Source of the DNA: Desulfarculus sp.
GTDB lineage: Bacteria > Desulfobacterota > Desulfarculia > Desulfarculales > Desulfarculaceae
DNA length: 49,036 nt
Assembly: GCA_016218705.1 (NCBI GenBank)
Contig: JACRDC010000023.1
Location: 1 to 49,036 of the forward strand
Direction of reading: 5' to 3'
Part shown: piece by piece, positions 1-7,699 of the stretch
Numbering within the stretch: the first letter of the stretch is position 1
How the letters are laid out: each line of letters opens with the position of its first letter
The notes under the pieces: model-generated
Told to the model about the DNA's origin: nothing
Database searches by the model: none
The model's input: only the letters and a program-made list of their open reading frames with translations
Translations under genes and position numbers: made by a program

Positions 1-81
1 AAGCTCACTTACCGTGCGTGCGGTGGTCAATGCCTTCTTAGCCCTCTCCAAAACCTCCCTGCCTCTGGCCCTTCTACCCAT
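1..81 (-). CDS. N-terminus of a possible HTH transposase-type protein (runs off the left edge)
   Basis: Reading leftwards from an ATG at 81, an open frame of 27 codons continues past the window edge. It is preceded by a strong GGGAGG ribosome binding site about seven bases upstream and by AT-rich DNA (about 100-140) that could hold a promoter. The visible peptide is basic, starting MGRRARGREVLERAKKAL and then TARTVSEL. From memory this resembles the leader of helix-turn-helix proteins of IS630-type transposases, which start with a short basic segment before the helix-turn-helix. Only the first 27 residues are present, so the family call is tentative. The start codon and ribosome site are clear, which makes it likely that a real gene begins here. 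Confidence 0.45.
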   Translation of the reverse strand, partial: MGRRARGREVLERAKKALTTARTVSEL

Positions 82-184
82 TTGCCCACCTCCCTTGAGA
101 TGAGCTTATTATTACATATTTGAATTAGAAATGGAATAAGCCCGTCCCCCGCGAAGAAGGGATGCCCGTGAATTGGCCTTGGCT

Positions 185-1006
185 TCAAGCCCGGAAGGGC
201 AGCCAGCGCCCCTTTTGGTGCAGCAGGCGGGTGGCCTGGTGGGCCGGGCAGGGCTGCCCGGGGTGGCCGGGGTCGGCGGGGACCTGGGCCGGGTAGTCAG
301 GGTCTGGGGGCAAAAGGATGATGCGCTGGCCCTGGCTGGCCCACAAGACCGGCATCACCGGCGCCAGGTCGTGGCGCCGCCGCCACAGGTCAGCCAGGCT
401 GGCAAAGGCGGCCAGCTCACCCAGGATGCGCACCTGGGGCGGGGCCAGTTCCACGCGCCCCTCCAGGTTCTCGGCCAGGGCCTGGCGGGGACCCAGCCAC
501 AGGCCCTCGCTGGTCTCCTGCTGGTCGCTGGCCGCCTCCTGGCCGGCGGGCATCATGGCCAGGTAGAACATGGTGTCAAAGCGCTGAGGCCGCGCAAGGG
601 GGGTGATCCAACGGGCGTAAGCGCGCAGGCCCTCCAGATGGGGCGTCAGCCCCAGGCCGGCCAGGGCCTGCTCCAGGCTGGCGCGCTGCTCTTGCAGGGC
701 CCGGCGGGCGGCCTGGCACGCCGTGGCGGCGGGCGGCGGGGCGCCGGGGCGCTCCAGCTCCGGGGCCAGGATCACCCCGGCCTCCTCCCACAGCTCGCGC
801 AGGGCGCAGCGGCCCAAGGCCCCCGGCGACCAGGGGTCGGGGCCGTCGCCGGGCTCCACCCGGCCACCGGGAAACACGAAGCGGTTGGGCATGAACTTGC
901 TTTCAGCCCGCCGGCGCAGCAAATAAAGCCCAAAGGGCTCGCCCTGGCCCCGCCTGGGGTCCAGGAGGATCACGGCCGCCGAGGGCTGGGGCTCGGGGAT
1001 GGACAT
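185..1006 (-). CDS. Nudix hydrolase, NUDT19-like
   Basis: A 273-residue Nudix protein. The start at 1006 is chosen because GGAGAAG lies just upstream and the protein then opens directly with the beta-strand region (SAAVILLDP). The phosphohydrolase core is visible as FPGGRVEPGD around residues 43-52, followed after a short insertion by ALRELWEEAGV, the REUxEExGU metal-binding half of the Nudix box. The insertion between the two halves and the long C-terminal helical region resemble the NUDT19 group, some of which hydrolyse CoA derivatives. The substrate cannot be read from sequence. The divergent NifX-type gene shares the short intergenic region. Earlier in-frame starts exist but have no ribosome site. 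Confidence 0.8.
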   Translation of the reverse strand: MSIPEPQPSAAVILLDPRRGQGEPFGLYLLRRRAESKFMPNRFVFPGGRVEPGDGPDPWSPGALGRCALRELWEEAGVILAPELERPGAPPPAATACQAARRALQEQRASLEQALAGLGLTPHLEGLRAYARWITPLARPQRFDTMFYLAMMPAGQEAASDQQETSEGLWLGPRQALAENLEGRVELAPPQVRILGELAAFASLADLWRRRHDLAPVMPVLWASQGQRIILLPPDPDYPAQVPADPGHPGQPCPAHQATRLLHQKGRWLPFRA

Positions 1007-1081
1007 GGCTTCTCCGGCTGGGGGTGGCGCCGGGCCGGCAGGCTGGGGGTGCCAAGCCGGCCCTGGGCTGGCCGGCCGGCC

Positions 1082-1109
1082 TTGACAGGCGGCAGGCCCG
1101 GGGTAAAAT
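1082..1109 (+). promoter_or_regulatory. Sigma-70-like promoter for the NifX-type gene
   Basis: TTGACA at 1082-1087 is followed after 16 bases by TAAAAT at 1104-1109. Transcription would start near 1116, leaving a leader of about 80 bases before the start codon at 1195. The assignment rests on the consensus match only. Confidence 0.6.
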
Positions 1110-1194
1110 AATAATGACCTAAAAGTACTAGTTTTTACGTGGGCAAACCGCCCACGGTCCGGCCTTTTTCGCCACCACAAGGGAGAACGCCAAA

Positions 1195-1584
1195 ATGAAA
1201 ATCGCCATCCCCAGCCAGGCCCCCGGCGGCCTGGACGCCGACCTTTCCCCCCATTTCGGCCACTGCCCGGCCTTCACCCTGCTGGAGATAAGCGAGCAGG
1301 GCATACAGGAACTGGGCGTGCTGCCCAACCAGGGGCACGCGGCAGGCGGCTGCCTGGCCCCGGTGATGATGCTCAAGCAGGCCGGCGTGCAGGCCCTGGT
1401 GGCCGGCGGCATGGGGGCGCGCCCCCTGGCCGGCTTCCAGCAAGTGGGCATCCAGGTCTATTACAACGAGGGCGCGCCCACGGTGCGCCAGGCCGCGGGT
1501 CTGGTGGCCGCCGGCCAGGCCAGGCTCTTCGGGCCGGCCCAGGTCTGCGGCGGCCACGGCGAGGGCACCTGCGGTCAGCATTAG
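1195..1584 (+). CDS. NifX/NifB-type dinitrogenase cofactor-binding family protein
   Basis: A 129-residue single-domain protein of the Nitro_FeMo-Co family (the NifX, NifY and NifB C-terminal fold). The start MKIAIPS is typical, and AAGGGAGAA lies upstream. The conserved features are LSPHFGHCPAF near residues 17-27, the AGGC segment near residues 51-54 and VAGGMGARP near residues 68-76. The C-terminus ends with a Cys/His-rich tail (CGGHGEGTCGQH) that could bind metal. In anaerobes without nitrogenase, members of this family are common as iron-sulfur or metallocluster carriers of unknown role, and no nif gene is present here. It is monocistronic, with its own promoter and a strong terminator. 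Confidence 0.85.
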   Translation: MKIAIPSQAPGGLDADLSPHFGHCPAFTLLEISEQGIQELGVLPNQGHAAGGCLAPVMMLKQAGVQALVAGGMGARPLAGFQQVGIQVYYNEGAPTVRQAAGLVAAGQARLFGPAQVCGGHGEGTCGQH

Positions 1585-1609
1585 ACCCCCAGCCAGCTTT
1601 CAGCGCCCG

Positions 1610-1645
1610 CCCGCCGGAGGATGTCCCCTCCGGCGGGTTTTCTTT
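1610..1645 (+). terminator. Rho-independent terminator of the NifX-type gene
   Basis: A perfect 11-bp stem (CCCGCCGGAGG at 1610-1620 with CCTCCGGCGGG at 1627-1637) has a six-base loop and is followed by TTTTCTTT. It lies 26 bases after the upstream stop and directly abuts the stop of the convergent gene at 1647. Confidence 0.85.
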
Positions 1646-1646
1646 C

Positions 1647-2738
1647 CTAGCGCACGCTGAAGAAGGCGGTGCCGGCCAGGTGCTGGTCAATGAAGACATC
1701 CACCCGGTAGCGCCCGGCGGGCCAGACCTGGCCGGGGCGCAGGGAGCAGGAGAACAGGCCCCAGCGGTCGCCGGGCTTGGCCCGGGCCCCGGCCTCCAGT
1801 ATCTCCTGGGGCTGGCCCTCGATGTAGGTCCACAGCGCCCGCAATTGCAGGACCTCGTTGACCTCGTGCAGCTCGAACCACAGGTAGATGCTTTCGTCCT
1901 GCGGGCTGAAGACCGAGCGCGCTCCCTGGGGCTTGCCGCCCTTGACGCCCTTGGCCATGGTGAGCTGGCTCAGCCAGGCCGTGGGCGGCGGCGGCGGGGG
2001 CTCGCTGATCTGGGTCTCCTGCATGACCGGGGCCTGCTCTTGGTACTGGCCCTGGTCCTGGCCGTAGCCAGGGGCCGGGGCCTGCTGGTACTGGCCTTGG
2101 CCTTGGTCATAGCCGGGGGCCGGCGCCTGCTGGTACTGGCCTTGGTCCTGGCCGTAGCCCTGGGCGGGGGCCTGCTGGTACTGCCCCTGGCCTTGGTCAT
2201 AGCCGGGGGCCGGCTGGGCGTACTGGCCTTGGGTCTGGTCTTGGTGCACGGGGGCCTGCTGGTACTGCCCCTGGTCCTGGCCGTAGCCCTGGGCCGGCGC
2301 CTGCTGGTACTGGCCCTGGGGGGCGGGGGCCGGCGTGGCCGCGCCTCCAGGCCCGGAGCGCTGCCACAGGGCCAGGGCCTCGGGCGACAGGGCCTGGGGG
2401 TCGGGCTGGTAGGCGGGGTCGGTCTGGCGGGCCTCGGCCAGGGTCTGCACGGCGAAGGACTCATGTCCCTGCCCCAGGTAGGTCAGCCCCAGCCAGGTCA
2501 GGGCCTCGGCCCGCTGGCGCGCGGTGAGCCCCACCTGGCCCAGGGCCTGGCGCAGGGTGTCCTGGGCTTCCTGGTAGCGGGCGGCCTGGTAGTATTCGCG
2601 TCCCTGCCGGATAAGCTCGGGGTCGGCGGTGGCCTTGACGCCCGAGGCCAGGGCCGGCGCGGCGGCCAGGAGCAAGAGCAGGCCCAGGAGCCAGACCGCG
2701 CCCCTGGGGCGGGGCGCCGATGATTGGCTGACGGACAT
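1647..2738 (-). CDS. Secreted TPR protein with Gln/Tyr/Pro-rich tandem repeats
   Basis: 363 residues, with the start at 2738 set by GGAGGGAGG upstream. A signal peptide (AVWLLGLLLLLAAAPALAS, residues 14-32) is followed by a TPR-like helical segment (about 35-115, including YYQAARYQEAQDTLRQAL). A low-complexity region of seven GQYQ-type units of 14-15 residues (about 141-235) and a PPPPPP linker then lead to a folded C-terminal domain (about 254-363) rich in aromatics and ending FFSVR. The C-terminal domain is not one I recognise. The repeats look like a flexible spacer. It lies 50 bases downstream of the PEGA gene in the same direction, so the two probably form one transcript for envelope proteins. 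Function is unknown. Confidence 0.75.
   Translation of the reverse strand: MSVSQSSAPRPRGAVWLLGLLLLLAAAPALASGVKATADPELIRQGREYYQAARYQEAQDTLRQALGQVGLTARQRAEALTWLGLTYLGQGHESFAVQTLAEARQTDPAYQPDPQALSPEALALWQRSGPGGAATPAPAPQGQYQQAPAQGYGQDQGQYQQAPVHQDQTQGQYAQPAPGYDQGQGQYQQAPAQGYGQDQGQYQQAPAPGYDQGQGQYQQAPAPGYGQDQGQYQEQAPVMQETQISEPPPPPPTAWLSQLTMAKGVKGGKPQGARSVFSPQDESIYLWFELHEVNEVLQLRALWTYIEGQPQEILEAGARAKPGDRWGLFSCSLRPGQVWPAGRYRVDVFIDQHLAGTAFFSVR
2034..2318 (-). repeat. In-frame tandem repeat, 42-45 bp period, coding GQYQQAP units
   Basis: Seven imperfect units encode GQYQQAPAQGYGQDQ-like segments, some with the variant GYDQGQ. The period is a multiple of three, so copy number can vary without a frameshift. 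Units alternate between GYGQDQ and GYDQGQ types, which suggests duplication of pairs of units. Confidence 0.85.
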
Positions 2739-2788
2739 GGGCAAACCTCCCTCCTCCCGGTCCGTGGGTCCGGGAGGCCGGCTGAAGG

Positions 2789-3847
2789 CTAGCGGGGTTG
2801 CAGGGTGAAGCTCACGGCCTGGGTCTGGTCCTGCATGAGGATCACGTCCTGATACTGGTCGTGGAAGCCCTGGCGGCTCACCCCCACCCGGTGGGGACCC
2901 AGCACCAGGTTCTCCAGGGTCAGCGGGGTGCGGCCCTGGGGCGCTCCGTCCAAAAAGACCTCGGCCCAGGGCTGGCTGTTCACCGTCAGGCCACCGCCCA
3001 GGAGGGTGAAGCTCACCTCCAGGGTGGAGCGGCCCGAGACCATGATGTCCTTGTACTGGCCGCCGCCGTGTGCGGCCACCTCCACCCGGTGGGGGCCGGC
3101 CTGCACCCACTCCAGGAACACCGGTGTCCAACCGCAGGCCTGTCCGTCAAGAAAGACCTCGGCCTGGGGGTTGCTCTGCACCGAGACGCTGCCGCCGCTG
3201 ACCAGGTCCATCTGCAGGATGGTCAAGTCCAGGTATTGCAGGCCCTCGGGGTCGCTGGGAAAGACCGCCAGGAAGCGGTGAAACTGCTCCAGGGCCTGGT
3301 CGTAGCGCTGGGCGTTGAACTCGGTGACGCCCTGCACGAAAGCCAGGCGGGCCTGGCGGCGGGCCTCGTTGACGCTGAGGTCGTGGGGGAAGGAGCCCCG
3401 CCGCTGGGGCAGCTCGGCCAGGCGGCGCTCCACCACCGTCCAGCCGGGGCGCAGTTGCAGGGTTTGGCGCCACAGGCGCTCGGCCTCCTCGAAGCGGCCG
3501 GCGGCGGCGGCGAACTCCCCCCGGTCCAAGAGGTTCATGGCCGGCGAGGCGTTGTTGTTGGGCCCTGGGCCGGTGGCGGGTCTGGCCGGGGCCGGGGCTG
3601 GGGCCGCTGGCGGGGCCTTGGCCGGGGCGGTGGCCCCCGGCAGGGTACGGCCCTGGCCCTGGGCGCCCACGAAGGCCTCGTCCTGCTCCACCGGCGCCGC
3701 GGCCGAGGCGCCGCCCTGGCCCTGGGCGCCCAGGAAGGCCTCGCTCTGGCTGGCGGCGGCCGGCGCGGCCCAGGCCAAAAGCAGGCAAAGGAGCAGGCCC
3801 CAGACCAGGCCCGCCCGCGAACGTTGTGGCGATGCTGCGTGGAACAT
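2789..3847 (-). CDS. Secreted TPR-PEGA domain protein
   Basis: 352 residues starting at 3847, where the protein opens with a short basic region and a signal peptide (LVWGLLLCLLLAWAAPAAAS). A near-duplicate motif follows (EAFLGAQGQG, then EAFVGAQGQG) and an Ala/Pro-rich linker. A TPR-like region comes next (about residues 100-195, including RGEFAAAAGRFEEAERLW). The C-terminal part holds two PEGA repeats: SNPQAEVFLDGQACGWTP, then SQPWAEVFLDGAPQGRTP, each with a GPHRV strand. PEGA domains are beta-rich modules common in surface and periplasmic proteins. The gene leads the next, also secreted, TPR protein. The ribosome site before 3847 is weak (GGGGA), so the exact start is less certain than the gene. 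Confidence 0.8.
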   Translation of the reverse strand: MFHAASPQRSRAGLVWGLLLCLLLAWAAPAAASQSEAFLGAQGQGGASAAAPVEQDEAFVGAQGQGRTLPGATAPAKAPPAAPAPAPARPATGPGPNNNASPAMNLLDRGEFAAAAGRFEEAERLWRQTLQLRPGWTVVERRLAELPQRRGSFPHDLSVNEARRQARLAFVQGVTEFNAQRYDQALEQFHRFLAVFPSDPEGLQYLDLTILQMDLVSGGSVSVQSNPQAEVFLDGQACGWTPVFLEWVQAGPHRVEVAAHGGGQYKDIMVSGRSTLEVSFTLLGGGLTVNSQPWAEVFLDGAPQGRTPLTLENLVLGPHRVGVSRQGFHDQYQDVILMQDQTQAVSFTLQPR

Positions 3848-4146
3848 GGCGTGCGTCCCCGTGAAGGTGCCTTGATGAACAGGCCCTGCCCGAGCCAGGA
3901 CCCTGGGCAACTTTAGCACGATTTTGCGGGGCTGTTTAGGCCTGGCATCACCCCGGCGGGCGCTTGGGCCTTGGGCACCAGGGCAAAATAATCCTCCCCT
4001 GGCCAGCCGAATGGGGTGCGCACCCCATTAACCCTCCGGCGGGCAATGGATTATCATAATATGAGTAGAGTTATCTGGCGCTGAAGCTCCGGGCCGCGGC
4101 ATGATGTTGAGTGCGAGCACCATCGAGACGGCGAGGGAGGACGGCC
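3848..4146. other. Divergent intergenic region with a 20-bp perfect palindrome
   Basis: No gene was found in these 299 bases between the PEGA gene and the universal stress gene. A perfect uninterrupted palindrome, AATGGGGTGC followed by its reverse complement, lies at 4010-4029 and could be a dimer operator. The stretch just after it (about 4050-4075) is AT-rich (TTATCATAATATGAG) and is the likely place for the uspA promoter. Confidence 0.5.
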
Positions 4147-5079
4147 ATGGACAAGAAGATACTGGTGGCGGTGGACGGCTCGCGGGCCTCGCTCATGGCC
4201 TTGGACTATGTGGCCGTGATGGAGGCGGCGGTGATGCCCAACCTGTGGGTGACGCTCTTTCACGTGGAGGAAACCATTCCCCACGGCCTGCGCGGCGAGA
4301 TGGAAAAGACGCCCGAGTCCTTCCGCCGCCTACGGGCCATGGAGGAACGCATCGCCCAGCGCACCAGCAAGATACTGGACACCGCCCGCCAGCGTCTGCT
4401 GGACAGCGGCCTGGACCCGGCCAAGATAGAGTGCGCCCGCCAGGGCCGGGCCATGGGCCTGGCCAAGGACATCGTATTTAGGGGAGAGCACGGCAACTAC
4501 GACGCCGTGGTGCTGGGCCGCCGGGGCCTTTCCAAGGTGCAGGAGATGTTTCTGGGCAGCGTCACCAACAAGGTGGTGCAGCACGCCGACCGGGTGCCGG
4601 TGTGGGTGGTGGGCGGACTGGTCAAGAGCTGCCGCATCCTCTGCGCCGTGGACGCCTCCGAGGGCTCCATACGCGCCGTGGACCACCTGGGCTTCATGCT
4701 CTCGGGCAACAAGGACTGCCGCGTCACCCTGTTCCACGCCGGCCCCAACCTCTCGGCGCTCAAGGCCCTGGACATGGAGCCCGGGCACACGGGGCTCCTG
4801 GCCCAGGACATCATGAAGGACGACCTGGAGCGCATGGCCCGCTTCTACGAGGAGGCCCGGCGGCTTTTGTTCCAATCGGGGCTGGAGCCCGACCAGGTGG
4901 AGATGATCAGCCGCGAGTCGGCCAGCGTTACCAAGGCCATCCTGGACCAAATGCGCCAGGGCCAGTACGGCACCGTGGTGCTGGGACGGCGCGGCGAGGG
5001 CAAGGCCTTCTGGCTGGGGCACGTCAGCGACCGCATCCTCAAGTACTGCCAGGAGGCGGCGGTGTGGGTGGTCGGCTAG
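4147..5079 (+). CDS. Tandem universal stress protein (UspA family)
   Basis: 310 residues made of two Usp domains (about 1-155 and 160-310). The start MDKKILVAVDG at 4147 follows GAGGGAGGA. The first domain has the full nucleotide-binding signature, G-2x-G-9x-GS (GRRG, then GSVTNKVV). The second domain has GRRG followed seven residues later by GHVSDRIL: the spacing is shorter and the Ser/Thr is replaced by His, so ATP binding may be limited to the first half. Tandem Usp proteins are cytoplasmic stress factors of unclear mechanism. The small gene at 5104 follows after 24 bases and is probably co-transcribed. Confidence 0.9.
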   Translation: MDKKILVAVDGSRASLMALDYVAVMEAAVMPNLWVTLFHVEETIPHGLRGEMEKTPESFRRLRAMEERIAQRTSKILDTARQRLLDSGLDPAKIECARQGRAMGLAKDIVFRGEHGNYDAVVLGRRGLSKVQEMFLGSVTNKVVQHADRVPVWVVGGLVKSCRILCAVDASEGSIRAVDHLGFMLSGNKDCRVTLFHAGPNLSALKALDMEPGHTGLLAQDIMKDDLERMARFYEEARRLLFQSGLEPDQVEMISRESASVTKAILDQMRQGQYGTVVLGRRGEGKAFWLGHVSDRILKYCQEAAVWVVG

Positions 5080-5103
5080 CCGGCCAGGGAGGGGGCAAGG
5101 ACC

Positions 5104-5394
5104 ATGGAAGGCAAAAGCCTGCGCAAGGCCGCCGTGTCGGTTATCATCTACCCGCCGGGGGCCGGCCAGCCCGCCGAGAGCTGGCCGCCAGTGATCCTCT
5201 GCGGCCCCCAGGAGGACGACGAGCCCCAGGAGGCGGACGGCCGCCAGATACTGGAACTGGTCTACGACTCCCTCAGGGTGGTGGGCATCCTGGTGGAGCG
5301 GGGCGACCTCAAGATAATCCGCGTGGAGGTGCACGAGCACCGCGACACTCCGCCCCGCCGTACCGACACCCAGGGTCAGCCCACCCTGAAATAG
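5104..5394 (+). CDS. Hypothetical 96-residue protein after uspA
   Basis: A small acidic protein of 96 residues with no family I recognise. It starts MEGKSLRKAAVSVIIYPPG at 5104, with GGGGGCAAGG upstream. It has an N-terminal beta-strand pattern, a central acidic stretch (PQEDDEPQEADG) and a second strand-helix-strand portion (LELVYDSLRVVGILVERGDLK, IIRVEVHEH). There is no signal peptide or membrane helix. The codon pattern matches that of its neighbours, and its position 24 bases behind the universal stress gene suggests co-expression. Confidence 0.65.
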   Translation: MEGKSLRKAAVSVIIYPPGAGQPAESWPPVILCGPQEDDEPQEADGRQILELVYDSLRVVGILVERGDLKIIRVEVHEHRDTPPRRTDTQGQPTLK

Positions 5395-5402
5395 CCGCCG
5401 CC

Positions 5403-5448
5403 AAAAAACAAGGGGCGCCCTCCCGGCCCGGGCCGGAGGACGCCCTTT
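5403..5448 (-). terminator. Rho-independent terminator of the HU gene
   Basis: On the minus strand a long GC-rich hairpin, with GGCGCCCC on its 3' side, is followed by TTGTTTTTT. It lies just beyond the HU stop at 5463. The stem has small bulges. It also ends the convergent uspA transcript region, so it may work weakly in both directions. Confidence 0.75.
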
Positions 5449-5462
5449 GCGCGGCGCGTAAA

Positions 5463-5759
5463 CTACTTGCTGGGATTCAGCAGGGTCTTGACCTGGGCCG
5501 CGGGCTTGAAGGTCATGCGCTTCTTGGCCGAGATCTTGATCTGCTCGCCGGTCTTGGGGTTGACACCCTTGCGAGCCTTGGCCTTCTTGAGGGAGAAGGT
5601 GCCCAGGCCCGCCACGCGCAGGGGACGGCCGGCCTTCACCTCTTTGACCACCAAGGTGACGAAGGACTCCAGCACCGCCTTGGCCGCGGTCTTGGCAATG
5701 CCCGCGTCCTTGGCCATCTGGTCTATCATCTCCAACTTGGTCATCGCTTTCTTTGCCAT
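5463..5759 (-). CDS. HU family DNA-binding protein
   Basis: A 98-residue histone-like protein. Diagnostic features are the N-terminal helices (MTKLEMIDQMAKDAGIAK), the core motif GLGTFSLKKAKARKGVNP around residues 50-67 and the beta-arm start TGEQIKI. The conserved proline that inserts into the minor groove lies in GVNPKTG. It works as a dimer that bends and compacts DNA. It has an eight-residue basic N-terminal extension compared with the shortest HU proteins. It is monocistronic, with its own terminator. Confidence 0.95.
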   Translation of the reverse strand: MAKKAMTKLEMIDQMAKDAGIAKTAAKAVLESFVTLVVKEVKAGRPLRVAGLGTFSLKKAKARKGVNPKTGEQIKISAKKRMTFKPAAQVKTLLNPSK

Positions 5760-6065
5760 TTGCCCCTCTCATTTAAGAGAACCGTTTTTTGCAATTGAAG
5801 CATCATCGGTGCTCCAAAGTCAATCGCCGCAAAGCAAATAATTCGTTTTTTGGCCCGTGGAAACCTAATTTTTCTCTTCACAACCCTGTGCCAGCCTGTT
5901 CCTGAGCGGGCTTTCGTCATCAGGGGCAGTACCGCCATTTGGGCGTGGCCAGGCCCGCCCACCTTGCGCGCCCACCCGCGACTAGCGCAGTATTTGCGCA
6001 GGGCGTTGAAAATTCCGGGCCTGGCCTTGTTGTGCCGGGTCATTGCTTGTCCAGCGGGGGTGACC
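5760..6065. other. Intergenic region between HU and the TSUP gene
   Basis: 306 bases without a convincing gene. On the minus strand it must hold the HU promoter: the first 90 bases are AT-rich, with a TTGACT (5818-5823 complement) but no clean partner at 16-18 bases. On the plus strand nothing definite precedes the TSUP start except a G-rich ribosome site. Confidence 0.4.
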
Positions 6066-6857
6066 ATGGACTACCTCATACTGTGCCTGGCGGCGCTGTT
6101 GGCCTCGGGGCTGACGTTGTTCTCGGGCTTCGGCCTGGGCACCCTCTTGCTGCCGGTCTTCGCCCTGTTCTTTCCCCTGCCGGTGGCCATCGCCGCCACG
6201 GCCCTGGTGCATCTGGCCAACAATCTCTTCAAGCTGTTCCTCATGGGCCGGCGGGCCGCCTGGCGCGTGGTGTTGGGCTTCGCGCTGCCCGCGGCCATGG
6301 CCGCCTTCCTGGGGGCCTGGCTGCTGGGCTTTCTGGCCGGCCTGCCCTCCCTGGCCAGCTATCATCTGGGCCCCCGGCTGGCCCAGGTCAGCCTGGTCAA
6401 GCTGGTCATCGGCTGCCTCATCCTGGTCTTCGCCATGCTGGAGCTGCGGCCGGCCCTGGCGGCCCGCCTGGAGGTGATGGCCAGCCACCTGTCCCTGGGC
6501 GGATTGCTTTCTGGCTTCTTCGGCGGGCTCTCCGGCCACCAGGGGGCCTTCCGTTCGGCCTTTCTGCTGCACGCCGGTCTGGACAAGGAGGCCTTCGTGG
6601 CCACCGGCGTGGTCTGCGCGGTGGCCGTGGACCTGACCCGGCTATTGGTCTACGGCCAGGACCTGCTGGGCGGCCACCTGGACCAACTGGCCCAGGCCGG
6701 CGGCCTGGCCAAGGTGGCGGCGGCCTGCCTGGCGGCCTTTTTGGGGGCCTATGTGGGCAAGCGGCTCTTGGGCAAGGTGACCATGGAGGCGGTGCGCTGG
6801 TGCGTGGCCATCATGATGGGGCTGGTGGGACTGGGCCTGGCGGCGGGCTTGATCTAA
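6066..6857 (+). CDS. TSUP (TauE/SafE) family membrane transporter
   Basis: 263 residues and about eight predicted membrane helices. The start at 6066 follows a GGGGG-containing ribosome site and leads straight into the first helix (LILCLAALLASGLTLFSGFGLGTLLLPVF). The GFGLGT motif in helix 1 and the second-half repeat GFFGGLSGHQGAFRSAFLL are typical of the family, which exports sulfite, sulfoacetate or related organosulfur anions. In a sulfite-reducing organism, export of sulfur oxyanions is plausible but not proven. It converges on, and overlaps by four bases, the molybdenum-hydroxylase FAD subunit. Confidence 0.85.
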   Translation: MDYLILCLAALLASGLTLFSGFGLGTLLLPVFALFFPLPVAIAATALVHLANNLFKLFLMGRRAAWRVVLGFALPAAMAAFLGAWLLGFLAGLPSLASYHLGPRLAQVSLVKLVIGCLILVFAMLELRPALAARLEVMASHLSLGGLLSGFFGGLSGHQGAFRSAFLLHAGLDKEAFVATGVVCAVAVDLTRLLVYGQDLLGGHLDQLAQAGGLAKVAAACLAAFLGAYVGKRLLGKVTMEAVRWCVAIMMGLVGLGLAAGLI

Positions 6858-7699
6858 TCCGCTGGCCGCGCCAGCCTCAATAGCAGGTTACCGGCCACCT
6901 GCCGGCGGTAATGGGCGCTGGCCCGCGGGTCGTCAATAGGGCTCACCTCTTGGCGGACCAGGCGCGCGGCGGCCTTCAGGCTGGCGGCGTCCAGGGGCCG
7001 GCCCAATAGGGCCTGCTCGGCCTGACGCGGCCGCACCACCGTGGGACCCACGCTGCCCAGGGCCAGACGGGCCTCACGAACCACCCCGCCGTCATCCAGG
7101 CTGATAAGCGCCGCCAGGCTCACCACGGCGATGGCCAGGGCCTGGCGCAGCCCCACCTTCTCGAAGTGGGCTAGGCTCCAATCCTGGGCCAGGGGCACCC
7201 ACGCGCCGTAAATAATCTCCCCGGCTTGTAGCGCGGTCCGCCCCGGCCCCAGGATGAAGTCGGCGATGGCCAGACGGCGGCTGCCCGTGGCCGAGCGCAG
7301 CTCCACCTGGGCCTCCAGGGCGTATAGCGGTGACAGGGTGTCTCCGGCTGGCGAGGCGGTGCCCAGGTTGCCGCCCAGGGTGCCCTGGTTGCGCACCAGG
7401 GGCGAACCCAGCACCGCCAGGGCCTGGGCCAGCAGGGGCAGGCGCCGCTGCACCAGGGAGTGCTCCAGCAGGGCGGTATGGGAGGCCCCGGCCCCCAGGA
7501 AAAGCCAGCCCGGCGCTTCATCGTGCACCAGTCCCAGCTCGGCGATGCCCTCCAGGCCGATGATGGCCGGCGGGTCCACTAGCCCCTGGCGCAGGCGCAC
7601 CAACAGGTCACTTCCGCCGGCCATGAAGGCCGCGCCGGGGTGGTCCCGCATGAGCGGCCAAAGCTCCTCCAGGCTGGCGGGTAAGAGCACCGGCCTCAT
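6854..7699 (-). CDS. Molybdenum hydroxylase FAD-binding (medium) subunit, CoxM/XdhB type
   Basis: 281 residues of the FAD_binding_5 / CO dehydrogenase flavoprotein C-terminal family. Visible features: AGGSDLLVRLRQG (about residues 27-39; FAD pyrophosphate loop), GAGASHTALLEH, LVRNQGTLGGNLGTASPAGDT (about 101-121; the canonical flavin motif) and a C-terminal domain with FEKVGLRQALAIAVVSLAA. It takes electrons from the 2Fe-2S subunit and passes them to NAD or another acceptor. Its ATG overlaps the stop of the 2Fe-2S gene (ATGA), so the two are translationally coupled. It is the last gene of the operon large subunit - FeS - FAD. Confidence 0.9.
   Translation of the reverse strand: MRPVLLPASLEELWPLMRDHPGAAFMAGGSDLLVRLRQGLVDPPAIIGLEGIAELGLVHDEAPGWLFLGAGASHTALLEHSLVQRRLPLLAQALAVLGSPLVRNQGTLGGNLGTASPAGDTLSPLYALEAQVELRSATGSRRLAIADFILGPGRTALQAGEIIYGAWVPLAQDWSLAHFEKVGLRQALAIAVVSLAALISLDDGGVVREARLALGSVGPTVVRPRQAEQALLGRPLDAASLKAAARLVRQEVSPIDDPRASAHYRRQVAGNLLLRLARPAD

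Noticed and set aside
2034-2318. CRISPR array
   Set aside because: The repeats have no unrelated spacers, keep a codon period and encode a repetitive peptide in frame.
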